DNA of 10,927 nt from Verrucomicrobiales bacterium. GTDB lineage: Bacteria; Verrucomicrobiota; Verrucomicrobiia; Limisphaerales; UBA9464. The DNA lies in NCBI GenBank assembly GCA_003445095.1, contig DLVS01000279.1:1-10927 (forward strand), read 5' to 3'. Under the pieces are notes generated by a model that searched no databases, was not told where the DNA came from, and saw nothing but the letters and a program-made list of their open reading frames with translations. The position numbers and the translations under genes are program-made. Of the stretch, positions 1 to 6,494 are shown one piece after another; positions within the stretch are counted from its first letter, which is position 1, and every line of letters begins with the position of its first letter.

Positions 1-1144
1 GGTCACCGCCAAGGCACACAAATCCCACGCCAAAATCGCGCACCGCGCTTTGCAGGCGGAGCTGTTGATCCCGGGTTAGGTCGGTGGCGGCCACGTTGCT
101 CGCGATGATGGCGTCGTAGCTTTGAAGCTCCGCGAGCGAATCTGGAAGGCGACTCGGCTCAATCACGCGAAGGTCGAATTCCCCTGACCGCAACGCTCCC
201 ATCAGCGGCGCATCCGCCGCCGGATCTTGGGAAACCAACAGCACCCGCGGAACACCTCGGACAATCACGAATCCGGCCGCGCGATTGTTCTGCGGCACGA
301 CGTCGCCGGTGGAGTTCACCCGTACGTCAAACGTGTAAAAACCGGGCTCGGAAATGGATTGCGGGAACGCGAGCAAGTTTCGTCCTGCGTCGAGCTGGAC
401 CACCTGCTGACCCAATAGTTGATCGTTTCGGTAAAGTTGCACCGTCGCCGGACCCGGCTCGCTCGCTTGCACTAACACTTTGGCTTCAAAGGTGACGTTT
501 TGATTGACCCGCGGTGGTAATTGGAATCGTTCGACCGCCACATCCGCCCCGCGTTCCTGCCCGAGCGGCACCACGTCCACCGCCGCTCCCAATGTGCGCG
601 CAGAAATTGCGGCCCCGAGCGCGTCACCCACGTTTTCATTTCCATCACTGAACAGGACCAATCGGCGCTGGCCGTACTCTGGAAGTGCGGCTACCGCGAG
701 TCGCAATGCCCCCGCCAAATCCGTCCGTTCCGTCGGGACGACCGCGCCATTCTTGGCCACTTCGAATGAGGGAGAGGCGTTGGCCTCCAATCCCGATTCC
801 GCACCGAAAACAATCAGGCCAGCCCGATCGGCCGGCGGCTTCTCTCGGACAAACTCACGAACTTGTTCGCGGGCTGCCGCCTGCTGCCGACTCGACACAC
901 TGTCCGAAACGTCGAGCAGAAACAGTACGTTCATTCCCTCGACTCGCTTGAGCCGCCGGAGCTCTGCGAGCGCGAACACGAGGGCGAACACGACGGCAAT
1001 CCGAAGCGCCAACGAAACCATTCGCCGGACCGGACTCAGGGTGACCGATGACGTCCAGGCCAGCCAGCCGACCCAGGCGATGGACGGTAGCAGCAACCAC
1101 AACCAAAGCGGTTCTGTGATTTGGAACTTCACTGAGACGGCCAC
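1..1144 (-). CDS. Membrane-anchored vWA-domain protein, BatA-like N-terminus (partial, C-terminus outside window)
   Basis: Reading the minus strand gives about 377 uninterrupted codons running off the left edge. Counting from the GTG at 1132, residues about 7-26 and 41-58 form two membrane segments (LWLWLLLPSIAW; LALRIAVVFALVFALAEL), as in BatA-type proteins. A vWA domain follows with the full MIDAS metal site: DVSDS at residues 74-78, a threonine at about 137 (RTDLAG) and FSDGNEN at 161-167. After that come a beta-rich CARDB-like stretch (VERFQLPPRVNQNVTFEAKV) and an alpha/beta region (VPRVLLVSQDPAAD; YDAIIASNV) that resembles the class-I glutamine amidotransferase-like domain of large planctomycete/verrucomicrobial vWA proteins. 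The domain faces the periplasm by inference; the molecular role is unknown. Two GTG starts fit: 1144, directly after a TAG and 10 bases after GAAGGA, or 1132. No neighbour of the usual MoxR/DUF58 operon is visible upstream. Confidence 0.85.
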   Translation of the reverse strand, partial: MAVSVKFQITEPLWLWLLLPSIAWVGWLAWTSSVTLSPVRRMVSLALRIAVVFALVFALAELRRLKRVEGMNVLFLLDVSDSVSSRQQAAAREQVREFVREKPPADRAGLIVFGAESGLEANASPSFEVAKNGAVVPTERTDLAGALRLAVAALPEYGQRRLVLFSDGNENVGDALGAAISARTLGAAVDVVPLGQERGADVAVERFQLPPRVNQNVTFEAKVLVQASEPGPATVQLYRNDQLLGQQVVQLDAGRNLLAFPQSISEPGFYTFDVRVNSTGDVVPQNNRAAGFVIVRGVPRVLLVSQDPAADAPLMGALRSGEFDLRVIEPSRLPDSLAELQSYDAIIASNVAATDLTRDQQLRLQSAVRDFGVGFVCLGGD

Positions 1145-1393
1145 CTAGCCCGAATCCTTCGGCGAGCCTGGTGGCAAGTAATGTCTCGGATTGAAAGGCC
1201 ATGTCCATGCTGGAGCGGTCGACCGAACGGCAACAACTCGACCGTAATCTTTCGCAAGCCACAGAGGGCGACTGTTCTCGGGCACCGGTACAAATACTTC
1301 TGGGCGAGGTAAGGTACAAATTGACGTTGAAAGAATCCGGGCCTCAAGGCCGAGTACGGAACGCCAGACGCGCGGTCGACGAGGTTTTTATTG
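1145..1393 (-). pseudogene. Start-less open frame abutting the vWA gene, possible gene remnant
   Basis: On the minus strand an open frame runs about 80 codons from just after a TAA near 1395 to a TAG at 1147-1145. That TAG directly touches the possible GTG start (1144) of the vWA gene. It contains a protein-like stretch (LPRPEVFVPVPENSRPLW, then LAKDYGRVVAVRS, ending PPGSPKDSG) but no ATG, GTG or TTG start that would include that part. I do not recognise a family. It could be the tail of a decayed upstream gene of the same operon, or chance. The opposite strand also has an open frame here, with less protein-like composition. Confidence 0.25.
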
Positions 1394-1583
1394 CTGGGGG
1401 TTTACGGGTTCACGGGGACTCTGAAACACGACAGATTGGGCTAATGGACAGCAGTGGGCGAATCTCAGTTTCTTGCAAGGTGTGGCCGTGCTCCGGCAGA
1501 GCCGCCACGGAGAGTCGGAAGGCACGTGACACCCATCACTACCGCCAACCACAGCCCAAGTAATGACGCGAGCAGGCCGGCCG
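1394..1583. other. Gene-free spacer between two remnants
   Basis: No convincing gene is seen on either strand. A minus-strand frame overlapping 1465-1620 encodes one hydrophobic run (AAVTAGLLASLLGLWLAVVMGV), but it overlaps the propeller remnant out of frame and has no recognisable start or family. I see no terminator, tRNA or repeat here. The most economical reading is degraded sequence downstream of the propeller remnant. Confidence 0.4.
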
Positions 1584-1917
1584 TCACCGCGGCAAACTTG
1601 GAGAACCTTCTCGAATCCGCCGAGTGACTTTCGCCGTGGCCAAGTCCAGCGACGCGACTTCGCTGAGCTCTACCATGGCCATGATCAGATACTTGCCATC
1701 CGGCGTTGCGGCAGTGCCAAAACTGATGCCTGGCAAGGGAGCCCAACCAGCGAATTCTTGTTTCGCGGCATCAATGCTGGCCGAGCGAGGGTTTGGCTGC
1801 ATAGCCACCTGTGCCGTCGCGGGAGATCGCCCGCATGTGAGACCGGTCGGAGCCAGTCGGAATGGTGCCGACGACTTTTCAGCGCCCCGCGGTCAATGAT
1901 TCAGACGATGAAACGGC
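1584..1917 (-). pseudogene. Decayed YVTN-type beta-propeller fragment (one stop, two frameshifts)
   Basis: Reading the minus strand from the end of the hupE-like gene, three frames join into one YVTN-family propeller sequence. Frame one reads RFIV, stop, IIDRGALK. Frame two continues VVGTIPTGSDRSHMRAISRD then GTGGYAA. Frame three continues NPRSASIDAAKQEF, GTAATPDGKYLIMAMVELSE and VASLDLATAKVTRRI, ending at a TGA at 1586-1584. The pattern 'IID-x-LKVVGTIPTG ... AISRDG-x-GYAAN ... DGKYL ... LDLATAKV' is typical of the roughly 40-residue YVTN repeats. The lesions are a TGA at 1903-1901 where Trp would fit, a one-base shift in the AAAA at 1879-1876, and another shift near 1800-1791. Only about two blades remain and no start is seen, so the 5' end is lost. 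The fragment abuts the hupE stop, which suggests a deletion joined the two. Confidence 0.6.
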
Positions 1918-2499
1918 TCAATTGAACGCGAGAACGACTCCCGCCAGCGCGATGCCCCCACCAGCGAGGCGCAGCCAGTCTCCTCTAGATTGGTGCGCTA
2001 GGACCTGGCCCAGCCCAACCCCGGTCAGATGCAGCATAGCGGTGGCCAGGGCGAATCCGGTCGCGTAAAGCAATCCCGTCGCGGCGGAAACCATTTCGGT
2101 CCCGTGAGCATGTCCATGAAAGAGGGCGAATGCCGCGACCACCGGCACCGTGACGGACAGTTTCGGCTTGGTAGCCAGCGCAATCAACAGTCCGAGCACA
2201 AACACCGAAGCGACGATTCCTTGCTCGACCCAAGGCACTGGCACTCCGCTCATTCCCATCGCTCCGCCGAGGACCATCGTTCCCACGAAGGCAGAGGGCA
2301 CAATCCAACGGGCTCGTCCTCCGATCTGGGCCGCCCAGAGGCCGACGGCGACCATCGCGAGTAAGTGATCGAGACCTGTCAGCGGGTGTGCCAAGCCCTC
2401 GGCCAATCCAGAGGCCGGATGTCCCGGGTGAGCGTTAGCGACGGACGGAGCTAAAACCAACAAGGCAATCAGAACGGAAGATTTGAAGCGCGTTTTCAT
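1918..2499 (-). CDS. hupE: HupE/UreJ-family metal permease (paralogue 1)
   Basis: This 193-residue protein has a signal peptide (MKTRFKSSVLIALLVLAPSV, cut near ANA-H24) and about six hydrophobic segments, the usual size and layout of HupE/UreJ. The family signature HPLTGLDHLLAMVAVG is at residues 38-53 (H38, D44, H45), and a second motif, FHGHAHGTE, is at 127-135 (H128, H130, H132, E135). H157 lies in the last-but-one helix (MLHLTG). A further HPGH follows the signal peptide at 24-27. HupE proteins studied in rhizobia take up nickel for hydrogenase maturation, and others are linked to cobalt or urease. No hydrogenase or urease gene is in this window, so the metal is open. It is transcribed divergently from two related genes across a 292-base spacer. 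The ATG start is set by the signal peptide; no clear ribosome-binding site precedes it. Confidence 0.88.
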   Translation of the reverse strand: MKTRFKSSVLIALLVLAPSVANAHPGHPASGLAEGLAHPLTGLDHLLAMVAVGLWAAQIGGRARWIVPSAFVGTMVLGGAMGMSGVPVPWVEQGIVASVFVLGLLIALATKPKLSVTVPVVAAFALFHGHAHGTEMVSAATGLLYATGFALATAMLHLTGVGLGQVLAHQSRGDWLRLAGGGIALAGVVLAFN

Positions 2500-2791
2500 G
2501 TGAGGTAGGTGCCAGCGGCCGGCGGTCCGAATCCTTGGGTGACCCGGAAAAGTTTACGAAGTTAATTCGAGGTCGGGGAGCGAATTGTCAGAGGATCGGC
2601 CACCAGCGAGTGCCGCAAGTTGCTAACTGGGCCAAGTGGGGCTGGATTTGGTTATCGGGATTCTCAAGCCGCTTCATAATAAAGGCTGGCCAATTGCGCA
2701 GATTCGATCGATGGGAAAAGGGGGAAAAGGGGAAAAGGGATTTGCGTTGCGACATCTCGGCCGTTCACCGTAGCCTAACTCACGATTCCGG
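2500..2791. promoter_or_regulatory. Divergent spacer between hupE paralogues
   Basis: This spacer must carry the promoters for the minus-strand hupE (start 2499) and the plus-strand hupE pair (start 2792 or 2861). An AT-rich patch near 2675-2690 (TTCATAATAAAGG) is the only -10-like stretch, but no -35 box at good spacing accompanies it on either strand. An 86-codon open frame spans 2535-2795; its product is Trp- and Lys-rich without a known motif and has no ribosome-binding site, so I do not call it. The main structure is the G-tract repeat at 2713-2739, listed separately. No palindromic operator of a NikR/NimR type was recognised by eye. Confidence 0.5.
2713..2739 (+). repeat. (GGGGAAAA)n tract with G-quadruplex motif
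   Basis: The plus strand holds four G-runs (3, 5, 4 and 3 bases, at 2713, 2720, 2729 and 2737), each separated by exactly AAAA. This fits the canonical G3+N1-7 quadruplex rule, and it is also a near-perfect 8-9 base tandem repeat and a pure polypurine tract. It lies 52 bases upstream of the first possible start of the plus-strand hupE, where it could be in the promoter or the 5' UTR. Confidence 0.75.
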
Positions 2792-3499
2792 ATGAGCGTT
2801 CCGTTGGTACTGAAGGATCAGGTCGTGACGACCGATTTGGCGACGGAGGCTGAAGGCTCGGTGGCGTTCTTCCGTGCGACCCGGATAGCGCCTGCACTGG
2901 GTGGTCCTAAAGCAAATTGGATAACATTCGCAGCGCGAGTATTGGTATTTCTTATTCTGCCTGCGACGGCGAGCGCTCATACTGAAACCGGAGTCGTGGG
3001 AGGCTTCTTGAGCGGATTCAAGCATCCCATGAGTGGTTTGGACCACCTCGTGGCCATGGTTGCGGTGGGGATTTGGGGAGTATTCCTCGGAGGACGCGCC
3101 GTATGGATCCTGCCAGTGGTGTTTCCCGTGGTTATGGCGTTCGGCGGTGCGGCAGGGATCATGGGACTACCACTTCCGGGCGTGGAAACCGGCATTGCTC
3201 TTTCAGCGATCGTCTTGGGCCTGATGGTGGCGTTAGCCGTTAAACCCCGGCTCTGGATCGCAGCGGTCATCGTCGGCATTTTCGCGATTTTCCATGGATA
3301 CGCGCATGGGAAAGAGTTGCCTAGGTCCGACAATGCGCTGGCGTATGCCATCGGCTTCGTGATCGCCACAGGAGTCCTTCACCTTGCCGGCATTGCCTTC
3401 GGCGAATTGACGAGATGGCCGAAGTGGGAGATCGCTGTTCGGGCGTGTGGCGGCGTCATCGCAGCGGTGGGAGTCGCCTTCCTTTTCGGATGGCTGTAA
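2792..3499 (+). CDS. hupE: HupE/UreJ-family metal permease (paralogue 2)
   Basis: This protein aligns with paralogue 1 over its full length. From the ATG at 2792 it has 235 residues, with HPMSGLDHLVAMVAVG at 78-93 (H78, D84, H85), FHGYAHGKE at 167-175 (H168, H172, E175) and H197 in VLHLAG. The putative metal ligands are therefore intact. The signal peptide core is ARVLVFLILPATASA, cut before H63. The first 40 or so residues precede it and are not membrane-like, so the start is probably later. GTG at 2861, preceded by GGAGG and AAGG, gives a 212-residue protein with a normal signal peptide. It is followed after two bases by the ATG of the third paralogue, so the two are almost certainly co-transcribed and probably translationally coupled. 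Role by family: inner-membrane uptake of a divalent metal such as nickel or cobalt; the actual metal is not shown by the sequence. Confidence 0.87.
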   Translation: MSVPLVLKDQVVTTDLATEAEGSVAFFRATRIAPALGGPKANWITFAARVLVFLILPATASAHTETGVVGGFLSGFKHPMSGLDHLVAMVAVGIWGVFLGGRAVWILPVVFPVVMAFGGAAGIMGLPLPGVETGIALSAIVLGLMVALAVKPRLWIAAVIVGIFAIFHGYAHGKELPRSDNALAYAIGFVIATGVLHLAGIAFGELTRWPKWEIAVRACGGVIAAVGVAFLFGWL

Positions 3500-3501
3500 C
3501 C

Positions 3502-4113
3502 ATGCGTGAAGTCTCGGCGGGGCGGAGAAAACTTCTCCCGTTGGGGATGTGTCTGATCGCCTTTCCTGCTAGCGCGCAGGCGCATTCTCCGGCCCCTGGT
3601 TTGGGTGACTTTTGGAGTGGGGCTTTGCACCCACTAACCACCCCGACGCATGTGATGATTATCCTCGGACTCGGTTTTCTCTGCGGGCGCCGGGTGCCTC
3701 TCCAGTTGAGGGTACCCATGGCAGTATTTGCTTCGGTCTCGGCGATTGCATTGGCCTTGACCACGACGGGGTGGATCAAAGTCGTTTATCCGCCTGCGCT
3801 GATCGTTGTGGCGCTTGCTCTCGGGGTCATGCTCGCCTTGGATAAAGATCCGCCGCAGATGGTCCTCGCGGCTACGTTCGCTTGCGCGGCGCTGGGGTTG
3901 GGATTGGATTCTGGGGTCGAAAGTGGCTCGTCGGTCACCACCGTAAAAACTCTGCTCGGAACCTGGATTAGCTTGGCCGTACTCATAGTGGACATCGCGA
4001 TTTACGTGAACCTCGGGCGCAAGTTTCGCTGGTTGAGGATTGCCATCCAAATCGCTGGTTCATGGATCGTGGCCATTTCCTTGATGATGCTGGCTTTCTA
4101 TTTTCGAAAGTAG
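3502..4113 (+). CDS. Divergent HupE/UreJ-like membrane protein lacking most conserved histidines (paralogue 3)
   Basis: From the ATG at 3502 this is a 203-residue protein with a signal peptide (LLPLGMCLIAFPASAQA, cut before H28), then GDFWSGALHPLTTPTH and several membrane helices, ending AFYFRK. The first motif keeps H43, P44 and H50, but the family's G and D are both Thr (HPLTTPTH against HPMSGLDH). In the second motif the FHGYAHGKE segment aligns to LGLGLDSGVE, so both histidines are gone. The histidine of the later HLAG motif is also missing. It is therefore a HupE-fold protein that probably cannot bind metal the same way. An ATG at 3490 overlapping the previous gene is also possible. It starts two bases after the stop of paralogue 2, which points to a joint product or a heteromeric permease. 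The function is inferred from context only. Confidence 0.75.
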   Translation: MREVSAGRRKLLPLGMCLIAFPASAQAHSPAPGLGDFWSGALHPLTTPTHVMIILGLGFLCGRRVPLQLRVPMAVFASVSAIALALTTTGWIKVVYPPALIVVALALGVMLALDKDPPQMVLAATFACAALGLGLDSGVESGSSVTTVKTLLGTWISLAVLIVDIAIYVNLGRKFRWLRIAIQIAGSWIVAISLMMLAFYFRK

Positions 4114-4340
4114 AGCCGCTGACCGAGGTCGATCGAGACGCCCCTATGGGCCGGTGTTTCGCTTCGGTAAGAACTCTGATTGAGGTTCGCTAGGCCTACC
4201 CTGTTGCTTTTTACAAGCACCGGCACTTGCCACCAGAATGAATGCATCCAACTCAGTTTCTCACCCGTAGATCTGCGAAAGTCTCACGTCTCGCATCTTT
4301 CCCTTGCACGAATCACCGTCATTCAGGCACTTCTTTGACA
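4114..4340 (+). promoter_or_regulatory. Leader region ahead of TonB receptor with long-range stem
   Basis: No gene is seen. The segment 4150-4159 (GCCGGTGTTT) can pair with 4215-4224 (AAGCACCGGC) as ten base pairs with one G-U. Inside it, GGTA (4166-4169) can pair with TACC (4197-4200), and GAACTC with GAGGTTC (4171-4188, one bulge) forms a nested hairpin. A competing small hairpin, TGCTT/AAGCA at 4205-4219, overlaps the outer 3' strand. It could be the 5' UTR of the receptor or the 3' end of the hupE transcript. I cannot place a promoter with confidence, and I do not recognise a known riboswitch class. Confidence 0.35.
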
Positions 4341-4401
4341 GCCACCCGGCACAGCAATGGCGGAGTCTCTCCGTAGCTGTGGAAGCGGGTGGCTTTTTGT
4401 T
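4341..4401 (+). terminator. Three-tier nested hairpin with U-tract (terminator or attenuator)
   Basis: The outer stem GCCACCCG (4341-4348) pairs perfectly with CGGGTGGC (4386-4393). The middle stem CACAGC (4350-4355) pairs with GCTGTG (4376-4381). The inner stem CGGAG (4361-4365) pairs with CTCCG (4369-4373) around a TCT loop. The outer stem is followed at once by TTTTTGTT. Stem plus U-tract is the form of a Rho-independent terminator. It lies 227 bases after the hupE pair and only 18-54 bases before the possible ATG starts of the receptor. It either ends the hupE transcript or acts as a conditional terminator in the receptor leader. A GTG at 4389 that would extend the receptor lies inside the 3' stem strand. 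Confidence 0.65.
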
Positions 4402-4454
4402 GCCCGCGAAACCAAACCATGTCGCCGGTCCACAAAATTGACCGGCACCATCTG

Positions 4455-6494
4455 ATGAAACCGCGTCAACTTGTTCCTCTCACTGCCGGCCTAGGCTGGC
4501 TCCTCCTTCCAACCGCGATCCTGGGCGACGAGCCTATCGAGATGGAGCGCATCGTCATCTATGGACGAGCCGATTCCCTGCTCGAGATCGCCGATGCCGC
4601 CAGCGAAGGCTATGTGGGCCGCGACGTCTTCGAGTACCGGCCACTGTTGCGTCCCGGCGAACTGCTCGAAACGGTTCCTGGACTCATCGCCACCCAACAC
4701 AGCGGAAACGGCAAGGCCAATCAGTATTTTCTCCGCGGCTTCAACCTCGATCACGGCACCGACTTCGCGACGTTCGTGGATGGCGTCCCGATCAATCTAC
4801 CGACCCATGCGCACGGCCAGGGATACACCGACATCAATTTCATGATTCCGGAACTGGTTGAGCGCATTCATTTCCGTAAGGGACCGTACTATGCCGATCT
4901 CGGCGACTTCAGCTCAGTCGGCGCGGTCAACATGAAGTACTCCAAATCGCTCAACTACAGCCTCGCCGATGCCGAGGGTGGCATGTACGGCTATGCGCGC
5001 GGTCTGTTCATCTCTTCGCCGAAGGTGGGCGATGGTAACTTGCTCTATGCGGCGGAGTATCAACACGACAACGGACCCTGGGATCTGCCTTCCAACTATA
5101 ACAAGGCCAACGGCGTGATGAGCTACAGCAAGGAGAAGGACGGCACCGGCTGGAGCATCACCGGGATGGGTTACTACGGACGGTGGGATTCAACCGATCA
5201 GATCCCGCGGCGCGCAGTGGATGAAGGGCTGATCGGCCGCTTCGGCAACATCGACGACAGCGACGGCGGCGAATCGAAGCGGTTTAGCCTATCGGCCGAA
5301 TGGCATCGAGACACCGAGGAAGGTCACACGCGCGTGATGGTGTACGGCGTTTATTACGATCTCGATCTGTTCTCGAATTTTACCTACTTCCTGGATGACC
5401 CCTACAACGGCGATCAGTTCCAGCAGTACGACCAACGCGTTTACGGCGGCCTCATGGCGCATCACACTTGGAACCACCAACTGTTCGGCCGCACAAGTGA
5501 ATCAACGGTGGGATTGCAGGTACGCGGCGATGACATCCATGTGGAGCTGAACCACACCCGCCGCCGCGAGTTCCTCGAGACCAACCGCTCAGACGACGTC
5601 GGTGAAGTTTACGTGGCGCCGTACGTTCAGAACCAGACTCGCTGGACGGATAAGATTCGGTCGGATGTCGGTGTCCGCCTGGACAACTACCACTTCGGTG
5701 TCGAGTCGTACCTGCCCGAAGACACCGGCAACGTTACCGACAGCATCGTCAGTCCCAAAGGCAGCGTCGTGTTTGGTCCGTGGGCGAATACGGAATTCAA
5801 TTTGAGCGCCGGCATGGGATTCCACAGCAACGACGCCCGCGGCGTGACGTCAGCCATTGATCCCGCCGATCCACTCGTCCGGACTTACGGAGCGGAAACG
5901 GGGGTTCGCACGTTGGCACTGGATCATCTGCAAAGCACCGTGACCTTTTGGTGGCTGCAAAGTGATTCCGAGCTCGTGTTCGTCGGTGACGCGGGCAGCA
6001 CGGAAGCGACGCGACCCAGCGAACGATACGGAGTTGAGTTCGCCAATTACTACACGCCAATGCCGTGGCTAACCTTTGACTTGGATTTTGCTTGGTCCCA
6101 CGCGCGTTATTCCGACTACGCGCCCGAAGGGAACTTTATTCCCGGCGCTATCGAGACCGTACTGAGCGCCGGCGTCACCGCCCACGACATCCCCAGCCTC
6201 GGCGGTTTTTTCTCCAGTCTACGCCTGCGCTATTTCGGGCCGCGTCCGCTCACGGAGAACGACGAATTCACTTCGGACGGTACCGCGATCGTGAACTTGC
6301 AGGTCGGATACCAGTTCAACGCTCGTTGGAAGCTCACGGTGGATGTGTTCAACCTCTTCAATTCCAAGGGCGACGACATCACCTACTATTACCCATCACG
6401 TTTGCCGGGCGAGCCAGCCGAGGGCGTGGACGACTATCACTTCCATCCAGTCGAACCGATCCAAGTACGGGCTGGGATCAGTGCACGGTTTTAG
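4455..6494 (+). CDS. TonB-dependent outer-membrane receptor
   Basis: Counting from the ATG at 4455 this is a 679-residue outer-membrane receptor. It has a signal peptide (MKPRQLVPLTAGLGWLLLPT, cut near ILG-D), a short TonB-box-like ERIVIYGRADSLL at 31-43, and a plug domain of about residues 50-165. The plug has the hallmarks RPGELLETVPGLIATQHSG, YFLRGFNLDHGTDFATFVDG, the His-rich THAHGQGYTDINF (117-129) and RKGPYYADLGDFSSVGAVN. A 22-strand-type barrel follows, ending in a terminal Phe (VRAGISARF). Such receptors import a scarce ligand using energy from TonB-ExbB-ExbD, none of which is encoded here. Placement after three HupE-like permeases suggests a metal or metal-chelate ligand by inference; a siderophore-like or cobalamin ligand is not excluded. 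ATG 4419 and GTG 4389 are alternative in-frame starts, but only 4455 puts the signal peptide at the N-terminus. Confidence 0.9.
   Translation: MKPRQLVPLTAGLGWLLLPTAILGDEPIEMERIVIYGRADSLLEIADAASEGYVGRDVFEYRPLLRPGELLETVPGLIATQHSGNGKANQYFLRGFNLDHGTDFATFVDGVPINLPTHAHGQGYTDINFMIPELVERIHFRKGPYYADLGDFSSVGAVNMKYSKSLNYSLADAEGGMYGYARGLFISSPKVGDGNLLYAAEYQHDNGPWDLPSNYNKANGVMSYSKEKDGTGWSITGMGYYGRWDSTDQIPRRAVDEGLIGRFGNIDDSDGGESKRFSLSAEWHRDTEEGHTRVMVYGVYYDLDLFSNFTYFLDDPYNGDQFQQYDQRVYGGLMAHHTWNHQLFGRTSESTVGLQVRGDDIHVELNHTRRREFLETNRSDDVGEVYVAPYVQNQTRWTDKIRSDVGVRLDNYHFGVESYLPEDTGNVTDSIVSPKGSVVFGPWANTEFNLSAGMGFHSNDARGVTSAIDPADPLVRTYGAETGVRTLALDHLQSTVTFWWLQSDSELVFVGDAGSTEATRPSERYGVEFANYYTPMPWLTFDLDFAWSHARYSDYAPEGNFIPGAIETVLSAGVTAHDIPSLGGFFSSLRLRYFGPRPLTENDEFTSDGTAIVNLQVGYQFNARWKLTVDVFNLFNSKGDDITYYYPSRLPGEPAEGVDDYHFHPVEPIQVRAGISARF

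Noticed and set aside
504-1148. Long plus-strand open frame opposite the vWA gene, about 214 codons
   Set aside because: Its product is Ser/Arg/Thr-rich low-complexity sequence, while the minus strand gives a clear MIDAS vWA protein over the same bases.
1201-1563. Plus-strand open frame of 120 codons in the decayed region
   Set aside because: No motif, no ribosome-binding site, and it lies opposite remnants on the minus strand.
1901-1903. In-frame TGA in the propeller remnant as a selenocysteine or recoded codon
   Set aside because: Two frameshifts follow in the same remnant and the position fits Trp in a repeat, so decay is the simpler reading.
2535-2795. 86-codon frame in the divergent hupE spacer
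   Set aside because: It would translate the G-tract repeat into WEKGEKGKR, has no family resemblance, and fills the promoter region for two genes.
4335-4340. Perfect TTGACA as a -35 box for the receptor
   Set aside because: At 16-18 bases downstream there is only GC-rich hairpin sequence and no -10-like hexamer.
4114-4454. Cobalamin riboswitch ahead of the TonB receptor
   Set aside because: The conserved core and B12-box patterns expected for that class were not found by eye; a covariance-model search would settle it.
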